64,000 bases of DNA from Geothrix limicola (GTDB lineage Bacteria; Acidobacteriota; Holophagae; Holophagales; Holophagaceae). Position 1 is the stretch's first letter. Each line of letters begins with the position of its first letter. Both the position numbers and the translations under genes were made by a program. A model generated the notes under the pieces. That model did not search any database. It had not been told where the DNA came from and saw nothing but the letters and a program-made list of their open reading frames with translations. Positions 40,075 through 52,002 of this stretch are shown here, piece by piece. The DNA is taken from contig NZ_BSDE01000002.1 of NCBI RefSeq assembly GCF_030268085.1, forward strand, positions 62,001-126,000, written 5' to 3'.

Positions 40075-42594
40075 TCAGGCCCGCTTCTGTGCGATCCAAT
40101 TCAGCGCCTCCAGGGGAGTCATGCGGTTCAGATCCAGGGCCTCCAGCTCGGCCCGCAGGGGGTCGGGTTCCGCCTCGAAGAGGGGCAGCGCGGGCTGCAG
40201 CACCGTGGGAGCCTTCAGCGGCCCTTCGGGTGCCTGGGCCAGGAGGCGCTGGGCCTTCTGGATGACGGATTTCGGCAGGCCGGCGAGGCGCGCCACCTGG
40301 ATGCCGTAGCTGCGGTCGGCAGGGCCCTGGGCGACGCGGTGGAGGAAGTGCAGTTGCTCTTCCCACTCCTGCACCTCCACGTGGAGGTTCTGGATGCGGC
40401 TGTCGTCCGCCAGCTTGGTCATCTCGAAGTAGTGAGTGGCAAACAGCGTGCGCGGGGCCCCGCCCTTGAGATCGCGCAGGAACACGGCGATGGCTTCGGC
40501 CAGGGCGAGGCCGTCGCGGGTGGAGGTGCCGCGGCCGATCTCATCGAGGATCACCAGGCTCGCCGAGGTCGTCTGGTTGAGGATCCGCGCCGTTTCCGTC
40601 ATCTCCACCATGAAGGTGGATTGGCCCTTGGCCAGCTGGTCCGAGGCGCCGATGCGCGTGAAGATGCGGTCCACGAGGCCGAAGCGCATAAGCTCCGCGG
40701 GCACGAAGGAGCCGGTCTGCGCTAGCACCACCAGCAGGGCCGCCGTGCGCAGGAAGGTAGACTTGCCGCCCATGTTGGGGCCCGTCACCACGGCCATGGG
40801 TTGGACGGCGGTGAACTGCAGATCGTTGGGGATGCACTCGCGTCCGAGACGCGATTCCAGCATGGGGTGGCGGGCCGCGGCCAGCACCAGCTCCCGCTCC
40901 TCGCCCAGTTCGGGCCGCGTCCACCCAGAGAGCCGCGCCCGCTCGGCCAGGGCCGCCAGCACGTCCAGCGCGGCGACGGCCCGGGCCAGGCGCGTGAGTT
41001 CCGCGCGGTGCTCCAGCACGAGGGCCAGCAGGCGCTGCAGCTGGATGGCCTCCAGCTTCACCTGATCGCTTTCGGCACTCAGCAGACGCTGCTCGAAGGC
41101 CACGAGCTTTTCGGTGGTGAAGCGCTCGGCATTGGCCAGGGTCTGCTTGCGGAGGAAGTGGGCGGGGGCGGAAGCCAGGTTGGCCTTGGTGATCTCGAAG
41201 TAGTAGCCGAACACACGGTTGTACTTGATCTTCAGGCTCTGGATGCCGCTGGCCGCGCGCTCTTCTTCTTCCAGCTCCAGCATCACCTGCTTGGCGTCTC
41301 GGGCCAGACGGCGCACGGCATCCAGTTCGGCGTCCACGCCTTCGCGGATGACGCCGCCCTTCTCCAGATCCAGCGGTGGCGCCTCGGCGAGGCAGCGCTG
41401 CAGCTCCAGCAGCAGCGGCGTGCAGAGGGGCGTGTCGGCGGGCCACAGGCCGAGATCCGCGACCTCAGAGGCCCAACCCTCATCCTGGATGCGGGTCGGC
41501 AGCTTCTGGAGCACCGCCAGGCCCTCGCGCAGCTGGGCGAGTTCGGGGGGCGTGGCGAGGCCCATGGCCACGCGACCCAGCAGGCGGTCCAGGTCCGGCA
41601 CCTGGGCGAGCAGGGTCTGGATGGGCCCGCGACGGCGATCCTCCGTGAGCCAGCCCACCTGGGACCAGCGACGCTCCAGCGCCGAACGATCCCGCAGGGG
41701 CTGCTCGATCCAGGCCTTCAGCAGGCGCGAGCCCAGGCGCGTGCGACACTGGTCCAGCAACGCGAGCAGGGATCCGGCCCGTCCGCCGTCCATGCCGTTG
41801 GCGAGGAGTTCGAGGTGCCGTGCGCTGGTGGCGTCCACCAGGGGACCCGAGGCGCCCAGTTCCAGCGACACGCCCTGCAAGTGCGCGGGCCGGCCCTTCT
41901 GGGTGGTCTCCACGTGATCGAGCAGGGCCGCCAGGGCGCCCAGCGCCGCCGGATAGGGATCCAGACCGATGCCCTCCAGGTGCTGCCAGCCGAAAAAGGC
42001 GAGCACCTGCTGCTTGGCGCGGGAGGGCTCGAAGCGCCAGGCGGGCAGGCGCGTGCGGGCGGCTTCAAGATCAGCCAGATCCTCGGCGCCTTCGGCCAGG
42101 ATCAGCTCCTGGGGGCCCAGGCGATCCAGCGTCGCACGAAGCGCTTCTTCACCTTCGCCGGGCAGCACACGCAGGGCGCCCGAGGCCAGTTGAAGCAGGG
42201 CCAGGCCCCAGGTCTGCCCCGTGCGGTGCAGGGCGCAGAGCCAGCGGGCGTCGTCGTCCAGCCAGGTGCCGGGGGTGATGATGCGCTTGATGGCGCGGGG
42301 CAGCAGGCCCTTGACCTCTTCGGCCTTGGCCGTGGGCTCGGCGATGGCCGCAGAAAAGCCCGCCGCCAGCAGCTTCGGCAGGTACGAATCGAGCGCGAAG
42401 TGGGGCACGCCGCACATGGGCGTTTCGGATTCCGAGCCCTTGCCCCGCAGGGTGAGTGCGATCTCCAGCACCGGCGCGGCCCGGACGGCGTCCTCGCCCA
42501 GGATCTCGTAGAAATCCCCCATCCGCGTCAGCAGCACGGCCTCGCCCGCCTCGCGCTTGAGGCCCGCGATCTGCTGCATCATCGGTGTGGACAT
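40075..42594 (-). CDS. mutS: DNA mismatch repair protein MutS
   Basis: The product has 839 residues, typical of MutS1. The mismatch-binding motif is MGDFYEILGED (Phe28, Glu30). The ATPase has Walker A GPNMGGKST (605-613), Walker B region LVILDEIGRGTSTRDGLALAEA, and TLFATHYFEMTKL. The C-terminal helix-turn-helix region (YGIQVARLAGLPKSVI) is present. It recognises base mismatches and recruits MutL. MutL is not in the window. The NimA-like gene follows in the same direction. Confidence 0.97.
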   Translation of the reverse strand: MSTPMMQQIAGLKREAGEAVLLTRMGDFYEILGEDAVRAAPVLEIALTLRGKGSESETPMCGVPHFALDSYLPKLLAAGFSAAIAEPTAKAEEVKGLLPRAIKRIITPGTWLDDDARWLCALHRTGQTWGLALLQLASGALRVLPGEGEEALRATLDRLGPQELILAEGAEDLADLEAARTRLPAWRFEPSRAKQQVLAFFGWQHLEGIGLDPYPAALGALAALLDHVETTQKGRPAHLQGVSLELGASGPLVDATSARHLELLANGMDGGRAGSLLALLDQCRTRLGSRLLKAWIEQPLRDRSALERRWSQVGWLTEDRRRGPIQTLLAQVPDLDRLLGRVAMGLATPPELAQLREGLAVLQKLPTRIQDEGWASEVADLGLWPADTPLCTPLLLELQRCLAEAPPLDLEKGGVIREGVDAELDAVRRLARDAKQVMLELEEEERAASGIQSLKIKYNRVFGYYFEITKANLASAPAHFLRKQTLANAERFTTEKLVAFEQRLLSAESDQVKLEAIQLQRLLALVLEHRAELTRLARAVAALDVLAALAERARLSGWTRPELGEERELVLAAARHPMLESRLGRECIPNDLQFTAVQPMAVVTGPNMGGKSTFLRTAALLVVLAQTGSFVPAELMRFGLVDRIFTRIGASDQLAKGQSTFMVEMTETARILNQTTSASLVILDEIGRGTSTRDGLALAEAIAVFLRDLKGGAPRTLFATHYFEMTKLADDSRIQNLHVEVQEWEEQLHFLHRVAQGPADRSYGIQVARLAGLPKSVIQKAQRLLAQAPEGPLKAPTVLQPALPLFEAEPDPLRAELEALDLNRMTPLEALNWIAQKRA

Positions 42595-42624
42595 GACTGG
42601 GCCCTTCTTGAGGTAAGGAATGAA

Positions 42625-43065
42625 TTAAGCGGAGGGTCGCGGAGGTGCGGAGGAAAGCGGAGAAACACGGGAATTCAGGATCCGCTTGATGCCACCTTCT
42701 TTCATGGGCCAGCGCCAGAAGTTCAGAAGGAACCCGAGCCGTTTGGAGGCACAGCGCATATAGGTCAGAAGTTGGGCTTCATGGAAATCGGTAAGATGTT
42801 CCACCGTTTTCAACTCAAGCACGATCTCATTCTCGACGAGCAGGTCCATCCGGAATGCAACGGGAATCTCGATTCCTTCGTAATGGATCCCAAGAGGTGT
42901 TTGGCGGAGGACCTGGAGTCCCGCTCTTTCCAGTTCATGGGCCAGGCAAGCTTCATAGGCGCTTTCTAGCAGGCCCGGGCCAAGGCTACGCTGGACTTTG
43001 ATGGCGCATCCCAGGATCACCTCCGTGAGGGCTTCCCCCTCCAGGCCTCCGCTTTCCTCCGCCAC
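42625..43065 (-). CDS. GxxExxY-family protein bracketed by inverted repeats
   Basis: The product has 146 residues. The naming motif GLLESAY sits in IKVQRSLGPGLLESAYEACLAHELE, and FRMDLLVENEIVLELKTVEHL matches the PD-(D/E)xK-like strand of the family. The most likely start is the GTG at 43065. The exact 16-mer GCGGAGGAAAGCGGAG lies inside the 3' end of the frame (42647-42662), and its reverse complement lies at the start (43047-43062) and just upstream (43065-43080). So the first and last residues are encoded by the repeats. Function unknown; an element-like nature is suspected. Confidence 0.8.
   Translation of the reverse strand: MAEESGGLEGEALTEVILGCAIKVQRSLGPGLLESAYEACLAHELERAGLQVLRQTPLGIHYEGIEIPVAFRMDLLVENEIVLELKTVEHLTDFHEAQLLTYMRCASKRLGFLLNFWRWPMKEGGIKRILNSRVSPLSSAPPRPSA
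42647..42662 (+). repeat. 16-bp repeat, left arm around GxxExxY gene
   Basis: GCGGAGGAAAGCGGAG, exact reverse complement of the copies at 43047-43062 and 43065-43080. It encodes part of the C-terminal LSSAPP stretch of the GxxExxY protein. Confidence 0.7.
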
Positions 43066-43080
43066 TCCGCTTTCCTCCGC
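43047..43080 (-). repeat. Two tandem 16-bp repeats, right arm around GxxExxY gene
   Basis: CTCCGCTTTCCTCCGC at 43047-43062 and again at 43065-43080, separated by two bases. Read on the minus strand they supply purine-rich GGAGG segments in front of the GTG start, so they could double as ribosome sites. Confidence 0.7.
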
Positions 43081-43225
43081 TTAGAACCATTCCTTACAAC
43101 TTCGTGCGCCCCGACGGCTGAATCAGAGGACGAACCTCCGATCTTCCCACAGGGCCCCCGGGACCTGAAACCCAGGCACGCCCATGTGATGCCCAAGGGT
43201 TCGATTCGATGGCAGGATGATGGCC

Positions 43226-44323
43226 ATGGAACGCGTCGAGTGTGTCGTCATCGGAGCGGGTGTGGTGGGCCTGGCCTTGGCCCGGGAGCTGGCGATCCGC
43301 GGCCGCGAGGTGGTGGTGCTGGAATCAGAGGACCGCATCGGCACGGGCATCAGCTCGCGCAACAGCGAGGTGATCCACGCGGGGATCTACTACCCGGCGG
43401 GCTCGCCGAAGGCGCGCCTCTGCGTGGCGGGCAACCGGGCCCTCTACGCCTACTGCGCGGCCCACGGCGTGAACCACAGTCGCTGCGGCAAGCTCATCGT
43501 CGCGACGGATGATTCGCAGATCGAGGCCCTGCGCCAGCTCCGCGGCCGGGCCGAGGCCAACGGCGTGATGGACCTGCAATGGCTCGACGCCGCCGAGGCG
43601 CGGGCGGTGGAGCCGCGCATCCACTGCGCCGCCGCCCTGCTCTCCCCCAGCACCGGCATCGTCGACAGCCACGGCCTCATGCGGGCGCTCTGTGCGGAGG
43701 CCGAGGCCGCGGGCACGGCCCTCGTGCTGAAGAGTCCGGTGCTGGGCGGGCGGCCCACTTCGGAAGGTTTCGAAGTGGAGGTGGGCGGCGAGGAGCCCAT
43801 GCGCCTGCTGGCAGACCGCGTCTTCAACTGCGCCGGGCTCGGCGCCGTGCCGCTGGCCTGGCGCTTCGAGGGCACCCGGAAAACCTCCCTTCCACCCCTG
43901 CCCACACGATGGGCCAAGGGGAACTACTACAGCCTGAGCGGCGCCGCGCCCTTTTCCCGACTGGTCTATCCCATTCCGTCGCATGGTGGCCTGGGCGTTC
44001 ACCTCACCCTGGATCTCGCTGGACAGGCCCGTTTCGGCCCCGACGTGGAATGGGTCGATCGCGAGGAGTACGACGTGGATGTGCGCCGCGCGGAGGGCTT
44101 CTACGCCGAGGTGCGCAAGTACTGGCCCGAACTGCCCGAAGGCGCCCTGCAGCCCGCCTATGCGGGCATCCGGCCCAAGCTGCACGGCCCCGGCGAGCCG
44201 GCGCCGGACTTCCTCATCCAGCGGGAAGACGCCCACGGCCTGCCCGGCCTGGTGAACCTGCTGGGCATCGAATCACCGGGACTCACGGCCGCCCTGGCCC
44301 TGGCCGCCGACCTGGCCGGCTAG
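43226..44323 (+). CDS. lhgO: L-2-hydroxyglutarate-oxidase-like FAD enzyme
   Basis: The product has 365 residues from the ATG at 43226; ATGs at 43217 and 43220 are alternatives. FAD loop [21 protein letters not shown], then [32 protein letters not shown], which is diagnostic of LhgO/L2HGDH, plus [14 protein letters not shown] and the closing [14 protein letters not shown]. LhgO oxidises L-2-hydroxyglutarate to 2-oxoglutarate and passes electrons to the quinone pool. Close relatives act on other 2-hydroxy acids. It is 15 bases upstream of the ThrE-like gene. Confidence 0.82.
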   Translation: MERVECVVIGAGVVGLALARELAIRGREVVVLESEDRIGTGISSRNSEVIHAGIYYPAGSPKARLCVAGNRALYAYCAAHGVNHSRCGKLIVATDDSQIEALRQLRGRAEANGVMDLQWLDAAEARAVEPRIHCAAALLSPSTGIVDSHGLMRALCAEAEAAGTALVLKSPVLGGRPTSEGFEVEVGGEEPMRLLADRVFNCAGLGAVPLAWRFEGTRKTSLPPLPTRWAKGNYYSLSGAAPFSRLVYPIPSHGGLGVHLTLDLAGQARFGPDVEWVDREEYDVDVRRAEGFYAEVRKYWPELPEGALQPAYAGIRPKLHGPGEPAPDFLIQREDAHGLPGLVNLLGIESPGLTAALALAADLAG

Positions 44324-44338
44324 CGGATACCCTGGGGC

Positions 44339-45574
44339 ATGGACGCGCCCCCGCCCTCCGAAGCCGCCTCCGCCACGCCGGCGGAAATCTCGCTCTGCCT
44401 GGAGCTGGCCCGGGCCTTCCAGGCCTACGGCATTCCCGCGCACCGCTTCGAGGATGCCCTGGCCCGCGTGTCGGCGCGGCTCGGCCTGGACGGCCAGTAC
44501 TTCGCGCTGCCCACGGCCTTCTTCGCCTCGCTGAGCCAGGGCGGCCAGCACTGGACCTTCATCCAGCGCAGCGCCGCGGGAGATACGAACCTCGAGAAGC
44601 TGTCGGACCTGCAGGACACGACGGATGCCCTCATCGAAGGCCGCCTCACGGCCCCGGCCGCGCGGGACCGCGTGCGCGAGATCCTCGCCGCGCCGGACCG
44701 CTGGGGCCCGCTGCTGACGGTGCTCTGCTTCGGGCTGGGCTCGGCGCCGGCCGCCATGTTCTTCGGCGGCGGCTGGCGCGAGATGGTGCTGACGGCCGTC
44801 CTCGGCGCGCTCGTGGGAGTGACCGCAGTGCTGCTCGGGCGCGAGACGGGCCTGGCGCGCCTGGTCTATCCCGTCTCGGGCACGCTGGTGGGCTTCCTCT
44901 CCCTCGCCGCGGCCTACCGCTTCCCCCACGTCTCGCCCCAGGTGCTGACCCTGGCGGGCCTCATCGTGCTGCTGCCGGGCCTGCGCCTGGTGGTATCCAT
45001 GAATGAGCTGGCCACAGGCAACCTGGTGGCGGGCACGGCGAGATTGGTGGATACGGCCATGATCTTCCTGTCACTGGGCTTCGGCGTGGCGCTGGGCCAG
45101 CGCCTCGCGAGCCCACTGCTCGACCAGGCCCTGCGCGGGACGCCTTTGCTCCTGCCCGCCTGGACCACCCTCCCCACCCTGCTGTTGGCGGCGGCGGCCT
45201 TCGTCGTGATCTTCAAGGCGCGCCCTTCGGACCTGCCTTGGATCTTCGCGGCCTGCACCCTGGCCTTCTACGGCACACGCCAGGGCGCCGTGCTGCTGGG
45301 ACCCCAATTCGGCGTGGGCCTTGGCGCCTTCGCCCTGGGCCTGGGCAGCAACCTCTACACCCGCATCAAGCGCCGCCCCTCCGTCGTGACCCTGCTGCCG
45401 GGCCTGATGGTGCTGGTGCCCGGGGGCCTCAGCTTCAAGGGCCTCGAATTCATCATCCAGAAGCAGCTGGTGGTGGGCCTGGACACCGCCTTCCAGGCGG
45501 TCTTCGTGGCCATCGCCCTGCTGACGGGCCTGCTGCTGGCCCACGCGGCCGTGCAGCCGAGAACGGCGCTTTAG
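44339..45574 (+). CDS. ThrE-like threonine/serine exporter
   Basis: The product has 411 residues. The cytoplasmic N-terminal domain (LELARAFQAYGIPAHRFEDALARVSARLGL) is followed by about ten membrane segments, with PGLRLVVSMNELATGNLVAGTARL and LVPGGLSFKGLEF as family blocks, combining the two halves ThrE proteins share. It likely exports small amino acids with the proton gradient. Co-directional with the LhgO-like gene, so perhaps one transcript. Confidence 0.85.
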   Translation: MDAPPPSEAASATPAEISLCLELARAFQAYGIPAHRFEDALARVSARLGLDGQYFALPTAFFASLSQGGQHWTFIQRSAAGDTNLEKLSDLQDTTDALIEGRLTAPAARDRVREILAAPDRWGPLLTVLCFGLGSAPAAMFFGGGWREMVLTAVLGALVGVTAVLLGRETGLARLVYPVSGTLVGFLSLAAAYRFPHVSPQVLTLAGLIVLLPGLRLVVSMNELATGNLVAGTARLVDTAMIFLSLGFGVALGQRLASPLLDQALRGTPLLLPAWTTLPTLLLAAAAFVVIFKARPSDLPWIFAACTLAFYGTRQGAVLLGPQFGVGLGAFALGLGSNLYTRIKRRPSVVTLLPGLMVLVPGGLSFKGLEFIIQKQLVVGLDTAFQAVFVAIALLTGLLLAHAAVQPRTAL

Positions 45575-45649
45575 AGGAGAACCCCGCCGCCACCTCCGCC
45601 TTCGGGGTGGCCGAAAGGCAAGAGCCGACTATGCTAGGGGACCCACCCC

Positions 45650-48600
45650 ATGACTGATCGCGCTCCGGATCCCCAGCAGCCACTCCCCGGCTTTCCGGGC
45701 CTTGATGACGACTGGACGGCCGAGACTCCGACGACCGGATACGAGGCCACCCGGCTCTGGCGGGCCCATGACGACTCCTCCCGCGGCGATTCAGGCGCCC
45801 CCGCCCCGGGCCTGGGCCGCAATGAACTCCTGGCCCGCTTCCCCCTGCGCGAAGGGGGGCGGTTCGAGAATCCCGAGGTCGTGGGGGAGGGCGGCATGGG
45901 CGTGGTCTACCGCGCCTTCGACCAGCAGCTGCAGCGCACCGTGGCCCTCAAGTTCCTCAAGCGCCTCGAACCGGAGGACACGGCCCGCTTCCTCCAGGAG
46001 GCCCGCGCCCAGGCCCAGGTCGAGCACCCCAACGTCTGCCACATCTTCGAAGCCGGGGAGGCCCATGGCCATCCCTACCTCGTCATGCAGTTCGTGGACG
46101 GCCCCACCCTGCGCGACGCCCACAAAGATCTCGACCTCCAGACGAAAGTGGAGATCCTCCTGCAGGTCGCGGAGGCCCTGCACGCCTGCCATCGCGTGGG
46201 CATCGTGCACCGCGACGTGAAACCCGGCAACGTGATGCTGCGGAAGGTGGACAGCGGCTGGCATCCCTACGTCATGGACTTCGGCGTGGCGCGGGACATG
46301 GACGGCGCCTCACGCACCCACACCCACGCCATCATGGGCACCCCCACCTACCTCAGCCCCGAGCAGGCCGAAGGCCGCGCCGACAGGGTGGACCGCCGCT
46401 CGGACGTCTACGCCCTGGGCACCATGCTCTACGAGTGCCTCACGGGCGTGCCGCCCTTCCGGAACGAGACACCGCTCACCCTCATGCAGAGCATCGTCGG
46501 GGAAGAACCCCTGCCGCCCTCCCGCCTGGCGCCCGATATCCCGAGGGATCTCCAGACCATCGTCCTCAAGGCCCTGGAGAAGGATCCCGCGCGGCGCTAC
46601 GACTCCGCCCGGGCCTTCGGCGAGGACCTGCGGCGTTTCCTCGACGGCGATCCGATCCTCGCGCGGCGGCCCTCCCTCGCCTATCGCGCGGGCAAGCACT
46701 TCCGCAAGAACCGCGCGGCGGCGGGACTCCTCGCCCTGTTGATCCTGGCCGCCGGCTACGGCCTGATCTCCACCCTGAGGGCCCGGTCGCAGGTGGGCTT
46801 CGCTCAGGAGCTCGCCCAGCAGGTGGAGCGCCTCAACAGCCGCATCTTCCAGGTGCGCAGCCTGCCCCGCCATCCCACGGGGCCCGAGCTTCGGGAAGTC
46901 CGCGCCGAGCTGGCCCGCCTCCTCGCCGAAACCGAGCGCCAGGGCCGGTGGGCCCAGGGGGCCGCCCGCCTAGCCCTGGGGCGGGGCTACCTGGCCCTGG
47001 GCGATCTGGAGAAGGCCCGCGTCCAACTGGAGGCGGCCCGGAGGGCCGCGCCCTGGGATGCCAATGCGGCCCAGGCCCTGGGCACAACCCTCGCGCGGCT
47101 CTACGTGGGCGAGCTTGAGGGACTCCACGGCCAGGCCCTCGAAGAACGCCGCAAGGATCTGGCCCCCAAACTTCGCGATCCCGCTCTGGCCCTCCTGCGC
47201 GAGGCGCAGGGCCGCAGCCTGGAGGGCTCGGCCTACGCCCGGGGTCTGCTGGCCCTCGTCCAGAACCGCTACGACGAGGCGCTCGGCCAGGCGAAGGAAG
47301 CCCAGGCCCAGCAGCCCTGGTTCCCCGAACCCTGGCTGCTGGAAGCCGAAGTCCGGAAGGAGCTTTCCGCCAACCTGCTCGCCACCGGGAAACGGGAGGA
47401 GGCGCTGGCCCAGATGGAACGTCAGGGGGCCTGCATCGCCGCCGCGCAGGACCGCGCCCGCAGCTCCCCGGAGCCGCTGGTGGAGGAGGCCCAGCGCCGT
47501 TTCGCGCTGCTGGGCCTGAAGCTGGATCAGGGCCGGGCCCTGCCGGCGGACCGCGCCTGGGCCCTCGAACCCGTCCACGAGGCCCTGGAGGTGGACGCGG
47601 ACCATTGGCGGGCCTACAGCTACGGCACCGCTATCCACCGCCGCTGGGCCACCTACCTGCTGAACCGCGGCGAGGACCCCAGCACCGACCTGGACGCGGC
47701 CGCCTCGAACGCCGAGAAGGCCCTGGCCCTGCGTCCCGCCGAAGCCTCCCTCTGGGTGAACTGGGCCACCGTGCTGCGCAACCGGGCCGAGCTGGAAATG
47801 GCCCAGGGCCGGGATCCCGAGCCCTTCCTCATCCGGGCCGAGGCGGGGCTGCAGAAGGCGCTCCAGCAGCCGCGGCTGCACGACTACCTCCTCGATGCCC
47901 TCGGCAACATCCACGCCCTGCGCGGCGAACGCCGGCTCATGACCGGGACGGATCCCGCCACCGAGGTCAGGGCCGCCGCCGACATGCTGGAGGCCGCCTC
48001 CGCCCTGCACCCCTGGGTGGGTCATGACTTCAGCGAGGGCAGCGCCTTCCAGACCCTGGCCCAGTACCAGGCCTGGACGGGCGCCGATCCCCGCCCGGCC
48101 CTGGGGGAGGCCCTCCGCTGCCACCGGAAGGGCCTGGCGCTCCAGCCCTCCTCCCGCCAGTCCCGCCTCGGCCTGGTCGGGGCCCTCCTGGATCGCGCGG
48201 CCGCCGACCTGGACCAGGGCCGCGACGCCGCCGCCGACCTGGCGGAGGCGCGGAAGGAAGTCGACAAGGCCCTCGCCCAGGGGCCCGGCGATCCAGAGCC
48301 CCTGGCCGCCAAGGCCCGCGAGCGCTTCCTCTCGGCCCTGGCCACGCAACCGCGAGCCTCCGCCCAGGCCCTGGCCCGCCAGGCCCTGGAGCTCCATGGA
48401 CGGGCCGTGGCCGCCGCTCCCGGCAACCCGGGCCTGCGGCTCGCCTGGGGCGCCCTGGCCCTCGAAGCCTCTCGCAACCTGAGGCTGCCGTTGGATCCCC
48501 GGGCCTCCACCGCCCTGCGGGCCACCGCCCAGACCCGTCCATGGGACGGCTGGGCCCAGCTCCTGGAGGCGGAACGCCTGCTGAAGGAAGGGAGGGGCGG

Positions 48601-48682
48601 CGAAGCCCGCGCCCTCGCGGCGAAGGCCCTCGGCCTGAACGCCGCCCTGAAACGCGAGGCGACGCGGAGGGGCCTGGCTTGA
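45650..48682 (+). CDS. Ser/Thr protein kinase with transmembrane helix and TPR-like C-terminus
   Basis: The product has 1010 residues. The kinase domain (about 71-335) has the glycine loop GEGGMGVVY, Lys101, HRDVKPGN with Asp189, and MDFG with Asp210, all consistent with an active Pkn-type kinase. One membrane helix (about 357-375) is followed by about 630 residues of Ala/Leu/Arg-rich helical hairpins resembling TPRs (RLALGRGYLALGDLEKARVQLE). The helical part should lie outside the cytoplasm. A TATGCT box 17 bases before the ATG may be a -10 element. No partner phosphatase is nearby. Confidence 0.92.
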   Translation: MTDRAPDPQQPLPGFPGLDDDWTAETPTTGYEATRLWRAHDDSSRGDSGAPAPGLGRNELLARFPLREGGRFENPEVVGEGGMGVVYRAFDQQLQRTVALKFLKRLEPEDTARFLQEARAQAQVEHPNVCHIFEAGEAHGHPYLVMQFVDGPTLRDAHKDLDLQTKVEILLQVAEALHACHRVGIVHRDVKPGNVMLRKVDSGWHPYVMDFGVARDMDGASRTHTHAIMGTPTYLSPEQAEGRADRVDRRSDVYALGTMLYECLTGVPPFRNETPLTLMQSIVGEEPLPPSRLAPDIPRDLQTIVLKALEKDPARRYDSARAFGEDLRRFLDGDPILARRPSLAYRAGKHFRKNRAAAGLLALLILAAGYGLISTLRARSQVGFAQELAQQVERLNSRIFQVRSLPRHPTGPELREVRAELARLLAETERQGRWAQGAARLALGRGYLALGDLEKARVQLEAARRAAPWDANAAQALGTTLARLYVGELEGLHGQALEERRKDLAPKLRDPALALLREAQGRSLEGSAYARGLLALVQNRYDEALGQAKEAQAQQPWFPEPWLLEAEVRKELSANLLATGKREEALAQMERQGACIAAAQDRARSSPEPLVEEAQRRFALLGLKLDQGRALPADRAWALEPVHEALEVDADHWRAYSYGTAIHRRWATYLLNRGEDPSTDLDAAASNAEKALALRPAEASLWVNWATVLRNRAELEMAQGRDPEPFLIRAEAGLQKALQQPRLHDYLLDALGNIHALRGERRLMTGTDPATEVRAAADMLEAASALHPWVGHDFSEGSAFQTLAQYQAWTGADPRPALGEALRCHRKGLALQPSSRQSRLGLVGALLDRAAADLDQGRDAAADLAEARKEVDKALAQGPGDPEPLAAKARERFLSALATQPRASAQALARQALELHGRAVAAAPGNPGLRLAWGALALEASRNLRLPLDPRASTALRATAQTRPWDGWAQLLEAERLLKEGRGGEARALAAKALGLNAALKREATRRGLA

Positions 48683-48686
48683 ACGG

Positions 48687-49115
48687 CTAGTCCGGCAGGG
48701 GGCAGTCGCGGAAGAGCAGCAGCTGGCCATCCTGCCCCTTCTTGAGCACCTGGATGTAGCGGGCCTTGTCCGTCTGCACCTTGCCCTCGGCCTCGCTGGT
48801 CATCTCGTAATGCCCCTGGTCCAGGATGGCGTCGCCCATGGGGTGGGATTCCTCGGAGACGATCTTCATGGCCTTCACCTTCATGCCCTTGAACATCCCG
48901 GTCATGAATTCCTGGATGGCGGCGCGGCCCTTCAGGGTGGTGCCCTTGAAGAAATACAACTGGGCATCGTCGGTGTAGAAGGCGGCCACCGCGGCGGCAT
49001 CGCCCCTCAGCATGGCGGCGGCGAAGGCGTCGTTCACGGTGTCCACCTTGGCCTTCAGGGCCGAATCGGCCGCTAGCGGCAGGACCAGCAGGGCGGAAAG
49101 CAGCAGTGCACGCAT
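48687..49115 (-). CDS. Secreted NTF2/SnoaL-like protein (DUF4440 type)
   Basis: The product has 142 residues. Signal peptide MRALLLSALLVLPLAADS, then a cone-shaped NTF2 fold: VNDAFAAAMLRGDAAAVAAFYTDDAQLYF, GRAAIQEFMTGMFKGM, and QTDKARYIQVLKKGQDGQ. Family members are often small-molecule-binding or association modules. AAGGAG precedes the start. Convergent with the kinase gene, whose stop is 4 bases away. Function unknown. Confidence 0.82.
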   Translation of the reverse strand: MRALLLSALLVLPLAADSALKAKVDTVNDAFAAAMLRGDAAAVAAFYTDDAQLYFFKGTTLKGRAAIQEFMTGMFKGMKVKAMKIVSEESHPMGDAILDQGHYEMTSEAEGKVQTDKARYIQVLKKGQDGQLLLFRDCPLPD

Positions 49116-49156
49116 GGCATCTCCTTGGGAAGCGGCCTCAGCATGCGCTTTATTGA

Positions 49157-49167
49157 TTGAGACTCAA
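49157..49167. promoter_or_regulatory. Small palindrome upstream of NTF2-like gene
   Basis: TTGAG-A-CTCAA in the 193-base A/T-rich region between the divergent NTF2-like and clpB genes. It is about 42 bases upstream of the former, where a regulator could bind. Short, so chance is possible. Confidence 0.3.
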
Positions 49168-49308
49168 CGCTTCTTTTAAGAAAAAACCAGCTCAACAAGA
49201 GCATCCGCCTCCTTGGGGAAGGGCTTGAGCTCGAGTTCGTTTCAAAAAATGAAGAAAATATTAGTGCATTAACATCAAATTTGAATCATCCTGGACCCGA
49301 GGTGTTCC

Positions 49309-51882
<2,574 letters not shown>

Positions 51883-51923
51883 CGCTCGGCGCGGCCTAAA
51901 GTTGCACAGGAAAAACCTTAGCC

Positions 51924-51952
51924 TTCGACTGATACATCTGACTGCATAAAAC
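51924..51952 (+). promoter_or_regulatory. Candidate promoter of the c-di-GMP/NagZ operon
   Basis: TTCGAC (51924-51929), 17-base spacer, TAAAAC (51947-51952), lying 50 bases before the GTG of the REC-HD-GYP gene. Box matches are partial. Confidence 0.35.
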
Positions 51953-52002
51953 TTGCCCCGTTTGCCTCGCAGTCCGATAGGGTTCGGGTACCAGGAGTCT
52001 GC

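Noticed and set aside
43190-43230. tRNA T-loop-like GGTTCGATTC
   Set aside because: No cloverleaf arms or acceptor stem can be formed around it.
49116-49308. CIRCE element or sigma32 promoter before clpB
   Set aside because: No TTAGCACTC-N9-GAGTGCTAA pattern and no convincing CTTGAAA/CCCCAT pair; only a short TTGAG-A-CTCAA palindrome nearer to the divergent gene.
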